In this document: positions 53,899 through 64,000 of the stretch, piece after piece
Position numbering within the stretch: position 1 is the first letter of the stretch
Layout of the letters: each line of letters starts with the position of its first letter
DNA from: Oikopleura dioica
Taxonomy: Eukaryota; Chordata; Appendicularia; Copelata; Oikopleuridae
Direction: 5' to 3'
Length of the DNA stretch: 64,000 nt
NCBI GenBank assembly: GCA_907165135.1
Contig: OU015566.1
Coordinates: forward strand, 5,998,157 to 6,062,156
Position numbers and translations under genes: made by a program
Notes under the pieces: model-generated
The model's input: the letters and a program-made list of their open reading frames with translations, nothing else
Told to the model about the DNA's origin: nothing
Databases searched by the model: none

Positions 53899-56527
53899 AT
53901 GAAGGATGCTTTGTTGGCACTTGGAGCCAGAGCTATGTTCTTAGGTAAAAATACTCAATCCGTTCCGCCTTTAAAAATTCTAGCGCATGGACTCCTCGCT
54001 GTCTGGAAATGCCAGCATCGTTACAAAACCACTTTCATGTTCATTCTTCTTGCTCCCGTCTTAACCCTCTTCGGCGAGGCGCTTTTCACGATCGCCATTC
54101 GCGGCGGCCAAGAATACCGATTCATCTCTCCTTGCATTGCTTTGTATCTCGGCTCTGTCGTCCCAGCGATCTGGTTTCTCGAGCTGAAATCGTACGAAGA
54201 AAGACTAGACCGGCACCTGTGCCAAGACACGAGAGCCTGGCTCAAGCTATCGAACGAGTCTTCAAATGCCGGCTGCGAGTTTCGATTTGCGCCAGAAGTC
54301 CGATACGATTTCGCCATTGAAAACACCTTGAAACTGTACCAAGAAGAATACGACAAATACGTCAACTCTCTGCTTTCCGGAAAAGAAAACAACAATACCG
54401 CTGGCCAGGTTGGATTGCTGGGCGAAGACAAAATGAGGGAATACATAAGCGACTTGGTCGACGAGGACTGTGCTTTTCCGGAAATGCTTACGGAGATAAA
54501 CCCTGTCACTGGGCAAACTATGTGGCAAAAACAAGGAGAATGCATCACCAATAATTCCTACAGTGACCAATGTGAGTTGAGAATTCAGAGTTCAGAAACC
54601 CTAACCCTAACCCAAACTCTAAGTGGGGAGGTGTCAGGAACCGACAAAAAATTTCGACAAATTTTCAGCCAATAAGAAGCTGGCATTCGGCTAACCAGCC
54701 AATTAGCAGCCGAGAAGCCGCCCACGCAAAATTTGTCGAGACTTTTTGTCGATTCGTGACACCATCCCCTCTAACCCTAACCCTAACCAAGAATTTTTGA
54801 AAAAATAGTACCCTAACCCTAACTCTAACCCTAACAATAACCTTAACACGGAATCATTTCAGCGCTGAAAAGTACATTTCAATGGCAGAAAAAAGTACTG
54901 GAGCGAGCCTGTAGGCTTCAATACGCCTGTGAATACAACACAACAGCCGAATGTTTCTCAGAAAACGAAGTCGTTAAAAGAAAGATGAAATTGGAAAGGC
55001 AGAACAAAGGAAAAACAAACACTGGCGACGACTTCGAAGTGAATGATGAAACAGCGAAAATGGCAGAAGAGCAGGCAAACCTGATTTCTGATAATTTGGA
55101 CAAATGGGTCTGCTTTCCTTTAATTTCATTGAAATTTAAAAGTAACTACTAGATCAACCGAAACATTCCGATTTTCAACTCCGATGATGCCTGGATCAAC
55201 ATCCTCCATCAGCTCATTTTGTTCATCATCATCATCGGTCGCTGGATGTTGCCAAAGGCCAAGGGCGTAACGCGCGATCAGCTCTCGCAGATTCTTTTGA
55301 TTTTTATTGGCGTCGGTGCGGACATTCTCGAGTTTGTCACCGAAACCATCAAGGTGTGAATCATCTGTCTGGACTGTGTATTTATTTTCCTAGGAAATGG
55401 AAGTGCGATGCGAAGTGAGCGTCATTTTGATCATGTTGGGGCTTTGGTCCTGGTCTTTGGTACAGTTCATTCTCGTCGTTACAGGGACAACAAAAGCAAG
55501 GACGAAAATGACGGAGATTTATGGTTCGCAGGGTGGCAGTCCCGTTATGGTAAGACACGAGGGTTTCGTTGATTCGAGCCTTTTTTATTGGAAAATTAGG
55601 TGATCGAAGAAGAAGTGGAAATGACCGCGTGGGAATCTTTCTGGTCCAACCCAGAAGTGTGGAGTATTCTGACCACAGTTGTTCTCCAGGTTCGCCAAAC
55701 ACTTTTCAATTTGAAATGAGTTTTTGATAATTTATCAGGATGGGCCCTTTCTCTCAATGAGAATGTACATTATCTTTGGAAGGAATGTCGTGCATCCGAC
55801 GATCTTGTTTTTCACCATCAAAAATGGACTCGTGTTGATGCTGGAAACTTATCGGTACTTTCTCTTCGTTGATTTCATTATCTTACTTTTCTCTACTCTC
55901 AAGATTGGCCGTCATCGCCACGACAAAGGAAGGCGAGGGCGAAGAAGGAGAAGAAGAGGAAGACGAGGACATCCTCGAAGATGATGATATGCCGCTACAA
56001 AAAGCACCCAAAAAGTCGAAAAAATCAGACGTGAGAAAATTTTGTTCTGACATCGAAAAGAGCTTTTTCAGGTAAATACGGTCGCTGAAAAAGTTCCTGC
56101 TCCCGAGAAGAAAAAGAAGAAGAAAAAAGTAAGTAGCGCTTCAAGCAAAAATTAAATATTTTTCTCAAAAATATTAACAAATTTTTCACTTTCTTTTAAA
56201 ATTTCTACCGTTTTTTAGTAATTTTTTCAACCAAATCAATCAATCTTTTCCTGTATCTTGGTAAATCAGTGTTGTCTCTCCTCGTATATTCTCTTTTACT
56301 TGTCACGTGACTCGCGAATATTTGCAGAAGTTCGCCACTGATTGCTGCGTCTTTTGCTCGTTTCTGCGAAATCTAAACTGGCTGAACCTTACTTCTTTTT
56401 ATAGAAAAAAGTTGAACCCGAACCCGAACCACCCGCAGCCGCTCTAGAATCTGAACCCCCAAAGAAGCCCAAGAAGAAGAAGAAAAAGAAGAAAAAACCA
56501 CCAGTAGATGATGAATTATGCCTGTAA
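53899..56527 (+). CDS. TMEM26-like multipass membrane protein with charged tail
   Basis: Nine exons in phase: 53899-54571, 54863-55107, 55153-55353, 55394-55549, 55600-55689, 55739-55854, 55904-56030, 56072-56128 and 56405-56527. Hydrophobic segments include FMFILLAPVLTLFGEALFTI, CIALYLGSVVPAIWFL, ILHQLILFIIIIGRW, ILLIFIGVGADILEF, VSVILIMLGLWSWSLV and LVLMLETYRLAVI. The order and the DAWINIL..GVGADILEF core fit TMEM26. A large loop of about 230 residues with Cys and N-glycosylation sites lies between helices 3 and 4. The tail is strongly acidic (EGEEGEEEEDEDILEDDD) and then Lys-rich (KKKKKKK). Intron 1 contains a foldback element and telomere-like repeats. The assignment rests on pattern memory, not alignment. 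Confidence 0.65.
54624..54770. mobile_element. Foldback element in TMEM26-like intron 1
   Basis: GGGGAGGTGTCAGGAACCGAC at the left is approximately complementary to GTCGATTCGTGACACCATCCCC-type sequence at the right, with AAATTTTGTCGA-like inner arms. CCCTAA tracts flank it on both sides (54600 and 54776-54840). Confidence 0.6.
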
Positions 56528-57625
56528 AAACGAACTAGACACTGCCAAACCTGCTTGTACCACTAGCTAGAGCCACCTTTGCCTTCATTCGGGTCGAAAA
56601 ATAAAGAATAAAAACGAGAAATAAGTCTGCTAATATTTTTATTGAAAGAGTTATGTACAGAACAGGTGGAATTGAATTTAACTTTTGTCCACTACAGAAT
56701 ATTATTTTGAGAGTTTTTGAAAGATTTCACCGGAGCTATTGAGGAAAGATTCTTTTTTTAGATATTTTTTTAATAGAACCAAGCTCGAAATCAGGAAAAA
56801 ATACTTTTCAAGGGAATTACTCAAATGACAGAAAATCGCTGCTTGTCAAAAATTATGAGCAATTCTGAAAGTATTTTTAAATGAAAATTTCGAAACTCGG
56901 AGAAAAATATTAACGCAGAAGTAATTGGCGTGAAGAATTGCCTCGGTGAAGAGAAAGTTCAAGCGTTCCAGCTCAATTTTGATTGACTGCAAATTATTGT
57001 GCCTCGATCAAAATAGCTGTCGCTGGTTGTTTTTGAAAAGGGAATTTTCGTAGTACAGAATTGATGAATGCATAATCTAACGCGCTAAAAATGACTGAAC
57101 GGATTTCTACTAATAAGGAGAAAATAGTAGAATAGGAAAGATAGAAGAGCGCAAGCGACGAAGTGTTTCTGGATATTCTGGCGAAGAAAAAAAACAGTAC
57201 AATTTATGTACAAGGCCGAGTTCTATTCACCGGGCGCAGATTGGCGACCGAGATGACCCTCTAACGGGAGGATGGTAAGTTGGGGATAGCGCCGAAGAGA
57301 GCCAATTCGAGTCCCCAAATCTGCAAGGCGAAAAGAACCGGCAGCAATATCATATAAAAAAAGATATGGCAAGTTATATATTTTTATGAATAAAGTAATA
57401 GGCTAAATAAGGCGTAAATTAATGAAAAAATTGGCCATTTTCAAAAGTTAGATTGAAATGACTGACGTGCAAATAAAAAGTGCCAGGAGTTGATTCTCAT
57501 CACCTAGGCAGTAAGTGGGGGGTCGTAAATATTTTTACTGTAAAGTTCGTAGGGGCAGTCCGTGTGTCTTGATCGTTATCCGTGCTAGGGTTCCAATTGT
57601 TCCAAAAAGAAGATCAGTTTTTCGC
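56528..57625. other. 3' spacer between TMEM26-like and collagen genes
   Basis: Convergent gene ends. AATAAA motifs at about 56602 fit polyadenylation of the TMEM26-like transcript. A GC-richer block at 57200-57330 has tRNA-like pairings (see findings). Otherwise AT-rich. Confidence 0.4.
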
Positions 57626-60600
57626 TTAGGCGAAGCAGACGGAGCCAACTTCGAGGCCGAACTGCTTGTTGTCAGTGCCAATATCGTAAGGAGCAACATC
57701 CTGAAAAGAGTTTTAGAAATTTTCAATTAAAATTTAGGAATCATCTATTCAGTAGTTCTGGTCACTTACGACAACTGGGAGTCGAGCAGTCTTGGTGGTT
57801 GCTACTTCAATGATGGTCTGATCCCAGCTGCCTGAGCTGTTAGCACATCCATCCTCGAGGACGTTGTACTGTTCAGCTCCTTCGGCAGTGAATTCAACAC
57901 CATTGGCGCCGAGGATCTTGAGTGCTTCAGTGTAAGCGCCGGTGGCACCGTTCTGGACAGCGACGGAGTTCTTGCAGTTGTAGGTGATTTGCTAAAAGAA
58001 AGGTTTGTGGAAATCATTGTCTTTAGAAAATTACCTGTCGGGCCTTGGAAGCCAGGAGTCGGAGGAAGGTGATCTGGCTTTCGTAGTTGACACCAGCGAT
58101 GGCATCAGTTGGCTCGTAGCTGATCTGGGAGCCGCCAGCCATGTTGGCCATGTAGGTGTGAGCTGGGTTGGCGGTGATGTGAGTTCGACCATCAACAACG
58201 GCGTTGTTGGGAGCGACGCAAGTCCAGGTCTCAGCGGCAGAGAAGTCGCAGTAGACCTCGATGGCGTCCTTGTCGCAGCCAGAGTTGGGATCGATCCAGT
58301 ATTTGCCAGAGACGGATTGCTCACCAGCGGCCTTGTTTGCAAGAGCAAGATCTTGGCAAGATCGGACTGGGTTCTTCTTGGTACCGGCGGGTCGCTTCAT
58401 CGATCGGATGGAGTTCTCGAGCTGTCGGAGAGCAAGTTCTTGGTCGCCCATCTGTCCGAAAGCTTCATCAGCCATGGCGGGATCCATGGATGGACCCTTC
58501 TGGCCACCAGCGGGAGCGAACATCATTGATGGAGCTGGGCCGGGAGGACCAGGAGGACCGGGGGGACCAGGTCGACCAGCTGGGCCGGGCATACCGTCGT
58601 CACCTCGTTCACCTCGCTTTCCGTCCATACCAGGTCGACCATCGTTACCGTCCTTGCCAGGTGGACCAGTTGGACCTCGTGGACCGACATCACCTCGGGA
58701 ACCAGTTGGACCTTGTTGACCCTGAGGACCGGCTTCACCAGTCTTACCAGTTGGTCCAGGTGGACCAGTCAAACCAGTGCGTCCAGGATGACCCTTGAGA
58801 CCTTGGAGACCTTGTTCACCCTTCTTGCCAATTGGGCCTTGAAGACCTTGTGGACCAGGAGAACCTCGAGCACCTTCGTTTCCGGGAGGACCTTGGATAC
58901 CGATGTTACCCTGAGGACCTTCGGGACCCTTCTTTCCTTGAGGACCGGGAGGACCAGATGGACCAGTGTTTCCTTGAAGACCTTGAGGACCGTTGGGACC
59001 AGGGCTTCCACGTTCACCCTTCGCGCCAGTCTTGCCAGTAGCACCAGGGTTACCGGGCTGACCCATGGGACCAGCTGGACCAGTGTCACCAACGTTACCG
59101 ACTTGACCAGGGAGACCAGGAGGACCTTGTGGACCAGCTGGACCTTCTTTACCAGGAGCACCAATCTTTCCGGGTTCACCTTGTTGTCCATCGTTACCCT
59201 TGTGTCCCTTGACACCAGCTGGGCCAGGAAGACCAGTAGCACCAGGATTACCAGCGAGGCCAGATGGACCTGGAGGACCAGGTTCACCAGTCTGACCGTC
59301 CTGTCCAGGAGGACCGGGCTCGCCATTTTGTCCAGGAGCACCAATATCACCAGTAAGACCTTGCTGACCAGGTGGACCGGGTTCACCTCGTTGACCGTTA
59401 GGTCCAGCAGCACCATCTTGACCGGGAGGACCTTGTTGACCAGGGTTTCCAGAGGATCCAGGAGGACCAGGTCGGCCGGGAGATCCAGGGAAGCCAGATG
59501 GACCTGGGGGACCCTTGTGACCTCGAGCACCCTTGTTACCAGCAACACCGTTGGGACCGGGAGGACCTGGTTGACCTTGAGGACCCATTTGTCCGACGGA
59601 TCCGGTAGCACCCTTCACACCAGGAGCGCCAGAGTCACCCTTCTTTCCTTGGTTACCTTGGATACCAGGGGCACCAATCTGTCCAGGAGGACCGGGAGGT
59701 CCAGTGTCACCTCGATCACCAGCTGCGCCAGGAGCACCTTCGGGACCAGTGGGGCCAGCAGCACCGGGAGGACCTTGTTCACCTTGTGGTCCTTGAGAGC
59801 CAGGGGGACCTCGTTGACCAGGGTTACCAGCAATACCTTGAGCACCCTTTGGACCTTCGTTACCAGGGCTACCAGTGTCACCACGCTCGCCAGGAGGACC
59901 TTGGTTACCGGCGGGACCTTTGTCACCAGCTGGACCTTGGATACCTTGTGGACCAGATGGACCAGGAGCACCTCGGTCACCCTGAGGACCCTTCTTTCCA
60001 TCGTCACCAGGAATACCAGCAACACCACGTGGACCAGCCTTGCCGACAAGACCTTGTGGACCTCGCTCACCAGGATGTCCTCGATCACCTCGAGCACCAG
60101 GAGCACCAGGGGCACCAACATCACCAGGAGCGCCAGCTTCACCGGGCTTTCCAGGATCACCTTGAGCGCCAGGAGGACCGTTGTTACCTTGAAGACCAGT
60201 GGCACCTTGAGGACCTTCTTCACCTCGTTCTCCGGGAACACCTGGAGGACCTCGGACACCTTGTGGACCAGGAGCACCTTCTTTGCCAGTGACACCCATT
60301 GGGCCAGGCTCTCCATTAGCACCCTTGAGACCGGGCTTACCATCTTCACCAGCCATACCCTTCTCACCAGGAAGACCCATTTGACCCATCTGACCAATTG
60401 GACCAGCGGGACCGATTGGACCAGGTCGTCCGTCGAGACCAGTTGGACCTGGTGGACCGGGCTTGCCGCTTGGGCCCATCTTTCCAGGTCGGCCAGAGAT
60501 ACCTCGCTGTCCAGGAGTACCAGTGGGACCGGGTTGGCCTTGCTCACCGATCTTGCCAGGAAGACCTCGTTCACCAGCGACACCACGAGCACCAGTGTTA

Positions 60601-62310
60601 CCCTTGATACCAGGGTTACCCATCTTACCAGGGAAACCTCGGGAACCTTGTTGACCACGTTCTCCAGCGGGACCTTGAGGACCAACGGGACCAGGTTCGC
60701 CAGTTTCACCTCGCTTGCCTCGTTCTCCAGCTGGACCAGGCATACCCATCATACCTTGCTCGCCAGAAGATCCCTTGGGACCTTGGTCACCCTTCATACC
60801 AGTAGAGCCGGGGAAACCTTGGTTACCCTTGACACCGGGAACACCCATGTTTCCTTGAGGACCGGGAGGACCTCGTGGACCAGGAAGACCAGTAGAGCCG
60901 ACGGGACCAGCGTTACCAGTGGAACCTTTGGCGCCGGGGACACCATCGATACCAGGGTTACCGGGAATACCAGCAGCACCGGGAGGACCAGTTTTACCAT
61001 TTTCACCTCGTGGACCCTGAGGACCTTGAGAACCTTTGTCACCATATGGTCCAGGCTCACCCTTAGCACCAGTAGCACCGTTGAAACCAGCGGGACCCTT
61101 GTTTCCTTGAGGGCCGGGAGGACCAGCTCGTCCGGGAGTACCATCGTTACCCTTGGGACCAGCTTCACCTTGGAGACCAGTCATACCACGCGGACCTTGT
61201 TGTCCAGGAGGACCAGCAATGCCGGGTGGACCAGTGTCACCAGCGGGGCCAGGAGCACCAACATCACCGTTTCGTCCGGGAATACCGTCCTTTCCATCCT
61301 GACCGGGGTGACCAGTGTGACCTTTGGCACCGGGCATACCAGGAGTTCCAGGGAATCCACGAGCACCTTGACCGCCAGGGACACCCATTTGACCTTGTTT
61401 ACCAGGAGGTCCAGTAGCACCATCTCGTCCGTTCTGTCCGGGCATACCAGTTTTGCCAGGTGGTCCGGGAGGTCCTTGAGCACCAGCATCACCAGGTTGA
61501 CCAGCTGGGCCAGGGTTTCCTTGAGCGCCTTGAATACCAACAGGGCCGGGAGGACCTCGAGGTCCCATCTGTCCGGGTGGTCCGACGATTGGGGTGACTG
61601 GGCCTTTTGGTCCAGCGCCCATCATGTCTTCGCCGCCAGGTCCGGGTGGGCCGGGAAGACCAGGAGGACCAGGTCGACCAGGGTTTCCATCTCGTCCTGG
61701 ATCGCCAGGGGGTCCAGCGGGGCCATCATTTCCAGGGGGGGCCAGCTGGTCCAGGGGGTCCTGGAATTGCGGGCATTATTTCAGAGTCTTCGGGAGCATA
61801 GCCAAAGGCCGGGTTTACTAAAGTTCCGTTTCGGGCCGAGATTTACATGCACATGCGAAATTTAGTCTGTTAACACGCGCAAAAATGAAAATTAGTTTTT
61901 GTTAATTTCTATTTCTAAAATGAAACACTCTTGAAATCAACGAAGAATTTCAAAAAAGGAAAATGATCGCTGTAGTACATACACGGATCTTTGCATTTTG
62001 GGCAGCATTCATGCTCGGGTGTAAATTGTTGCTCAGGGGGACAGTTCAGTGGCGTGCAGTTTAGTTTAGAGCAGTCGACGCGTCCGTCCCGGCAAATACA
62101 CACTGTGCATTTGTCGGTTTTGAAAACGTCGCCGTCGACTCTCAATTCTCCGTTGTAAACGCAGTCTATTTTGAATTAGATTAAGTTATTTTTTAGCTCG
62201 GCCCGAGGCGGTGCCTAAATGGGAGAGAAGGGGAAGTAAATTCTAGACTTACCGCTTTGCGCATTGGCCAGCCCGAGGGCGAGTATTCCTATAAATGTCC
62301 TCCAATCCAT
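57626..62310 (-). CDS. Fibrillar collagen alpha chain (clade A-like)
   Basis: Secreted triple-helical matrix protein. Five exons on the minus strand: 62310-62253, 62165-61983, 61817-58035, 57991-57770 and 57700-57626. Signal peptide [19 protein letters not shown] von Willebrand C domain follows ([23 protein letters not shown]). Next are a short minor Gly-X-Y helix, an N-telopeptide with a Lys (GAGPKGPV), and an uninterrupted Gly-X-Y helix of about 1000 residues from [11 protein letters not shown] to about 58535. The C-telopeptide carries GGQKG, also with Lys. The COLFI propeptide shows [26 protein letters not shown] and VGSVCFA at the end. Telopeptide Lys residues suit lysyl-oxidase cross-linking. 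The helix and most of the propeptide share one exon of 3.8 kb. Confidence 0.92.
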
Positions 62311-63544
62311 GATCTCAGTCGGCTACAAAAAACGCATCGTTAGAAGAAGCTCTCAAGGGGGTCGATCTCTGACTTACCTAAACACGCCTTACAGCATGTA
62401 TTAGAGGCAGTGGGCTGGCACACTGTCCTTGACTAACCGACAGATGAATCGAATGATCTCCAACCCTGCCTGAAGTAGTCCTTAAGGACAGGGGCTCACA
62501 CGCGCCACCTCCGGACAAATATCCAAAGGCGTCAGAAATGTACAGTGTTAGTACTGTATTAGATCATTTATCACCTCGCCGACATGGTTCGGTTCACATC
62601 AAGCTTAGCTTAATATTTTTCTATCCTTAGATAAAGCGATTTTTAGCCTTCAACTAAATAACTGATCATCCTTTTTTCGAGATATGATTTGAAATTCTCA
62701 ATTCTATAAAATTTTGACCTTCAAATAAACAAAAAAATTCTAACATCTAACAACTTTGAATGGTTTTCTCATATTGTGGAATTGTGAAGGGCGCTCAAAT
62801 TTTGATGTCAAAGTTCGAAACTAACTATACATTTTAGTCCTATTTGTAAACTCGAGTTGACCAGGGTGGCACAGGCGCCAGGTCGGCGATCGTCATAAGG
62901 TTGTGAGAAGAAGGGATGTGAACAAATTGGTCTGATTGATGTCCAAAGATAGAAAACGACTCACCAAGATTCCAGAATACTTTATTTACAGCACCGTCCG
63001 GCAAGGTCAAGGTTTCCCAAACAACGACGGAACTTCAAGTTGGCGTCAAAAGGAACTCAGACTCGAACTTTCGACAAAGTTCTCATTTTGAATCCCTGTT
63101 CGGTTATTTCATGAATTATGAATTTCTGATGGATAAAATTTGAGCTTGAAAAGCCAATCTTGAAAAAACTCTCCTTTGAAAAAATTTAGGGGTCATTTTT
63201 CAGCACAGGTGATTTTGTTAATTGTGTTAGCGCGAAAATTTCCTAGGTGCTAAGTAATTAAAAGTCTCATTCCCAGCGACCCGCGAAAAGAAGAGGAAAT
63301 AATCGTGGATTAGCGACGATACACTTTTTTCAAAGGTGAACTTTCGCGAATCAAACCAATCTGACGACGCTCGCCAAGGTCAAAGGGCGAGTAGATTTCG
63401 TTTTTATTAACGAATGTGTCAAATTTATCACTTTTCGACGCGGTAGGTGAAACATTGCTGACCAAACAGAAGACAGAAAAACTAACTTATCCTTTGATAT
63501 ATTTACGGAAAAAATAAGGCAAATTGCACAGTGGAAAAATCACT
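62311..63544. other. Collagen promoter region and spacer
   Basis: Upstream of the collagen start on the minus strand. No exon was supported in this 1.2-kb block. It should contain the collagen promoter and 3' flank of the last gene. Confidence 0.4.
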
Positions 63545-63952
63545 TTAGTCAGCTTTTACAGTTTGCTTTTTATCTTCGATTTGGGCAGTTCCGTCTTGGG
63601 AAACACCTTTTATCCCTTTGAAAACATAAGAATACAGTCCAGAGTGAAGCCAGCACAGAAAAAGCTAAATAACAAAATAGTAAAGAGAGTTGTGCTATTT
63701 TTTTAATCATGAACTTACGCAATAACCATTAGCGAAAATTCGATAGTTGAAATTTTTGAAAGGGTCGAATTTGTGCGCGCAGAGCATGTGATTCAAGTTT
63801 GTCGAGAACAGAAGGGAAAATCCTTGAAGAACGATGCTGTGGTACATTTGCAAGAAACTAAGGCCAAGCCAGGTCCAAGACCAGTCTTTTTCGATGCGGA
63901 AGACTCCGCCAAGGGGAGCAAGATAAGCAGGAATGATCCAAATCAGCATGTG
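63545..63952 (-). CDS. C-terminal end of a multipass membrane protein, cut by window edge
   Basis: Two minus-strand exons in phase, 63952-63719 and 63664-63545. The first begins after acceptor TTCTTCTAG and encodes HMLIWIIPAYLAPLGG, LGLSFLQMYHSIVLQGF and FANGYC; the donor is GTAAGTTC. The second encodes LFLCWLHSGLYSYVFKG and an acidic/Lys tail ending KQTVKAD. Three hydrophobic segments suggest a polytopic protein. Upstream exons lie beyond 64000. I cannot name the family with confidence. Confidence 0.6.
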
Positions 63953-64000
63953 CTAGAAGAACGTTCGGAGAAAGAAGGAAAGGTGTAGTATTACTTGGAC

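Noticed and set aside
58713-61865. A plus-strand open frame of 1050 codons opposite the collagen helix
   Set aside because: It is the antisense of Gly-X-Y codons (Thr/Arg/Ser/Trp-rich), a known artefact of repetitive coding DNA.

Overview
The window looks like chordate DNA from an appendicularian tunicate (larvacean, Oikopleura/Fritillaria type). Evidence: most introns are 40-60 nt with GT-AG ends, genes are close together on both strands, a fibrillar collagen has almost its whole triple helix in one exon, and several genes are secreted Cys-rich proteins of the kind known from larvacean houses. A TM + Cys-rich + kelch-like family that I associate with larvaceans is also present. The exact species cannot be read from the sequence. 

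Layout: 0-2.3 kb nested MITEs; 2.3-5.3 kb a PTPN12/18/22-like tyrosine phosphatase (+); 6-12.4 kb a degenerate array of Cys-rich/kelch-like exons broken by three hAT-type MITEs and a minisatellite (+); 12.5-14.1 kb a two-finger C2H2 gene (-); 14.2-20 kb mostly non-coding with nested transposons; 20-21.6 kb a secreted coiled-coil protein (+); 21.6-25.8 kb non-coding with foldbacks; 25.9-26.9 kb an aquaporin (+); 27-27.4 kb a small secreted ORF; 27.5-30.9 kb repeats; 31-33.6 kb a claudin (+); 33.7-34.6 kb a small basic protein (-); 35-37 kb a chitin synthase lacking its QxxRW segment (-); 38.2-40.3 kb a secreted EGF protein (+); 40.6-42.7 kb a purple acid phosphatase (-); 43.8-46.6 kb a beta-1,4-GalNAc-transferase-like gene (+); 48.9-50 kb and 50.2-52.2 kb two convergent secreted matrix genes; 52.6-53.1 kb a basic/acidic small protein (-); 53.9-56.5 kb a TMEM26-like protein (+); 57.6-62.3 kb a clade-A-like fibrillar collagen (-); 63.5-64 kb the 3' end of a multipass membrane protein (-). 

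The dominant theme is mobile elements that live inside introns. One palindromic MITE family ('family A', ends CTGGGCTCGGCAACCTGTGT, about 11 copies) sits in introns of at least four genes. In the aquaporin the intron is little more than one copy of the element, and the AG|GT splice-site context occurs on both of its sides, which suggests introner-like intron gain. A second group has TTAA at both ends (three copies of 663-668 bp plus a shorter one). A third has CAGAG/CAGGG ends with 8-bp target duplications (hAT type) and has landed in coding exons. Three genes (38, 49 and 50-52 kb) share a Cys-paired helical domain ending in C-x-D-G and form a plausible local cluster of extracellular matrix/house proteins. 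Exon joins were checked for phase by hand; where they could not be reconciled this is stated.
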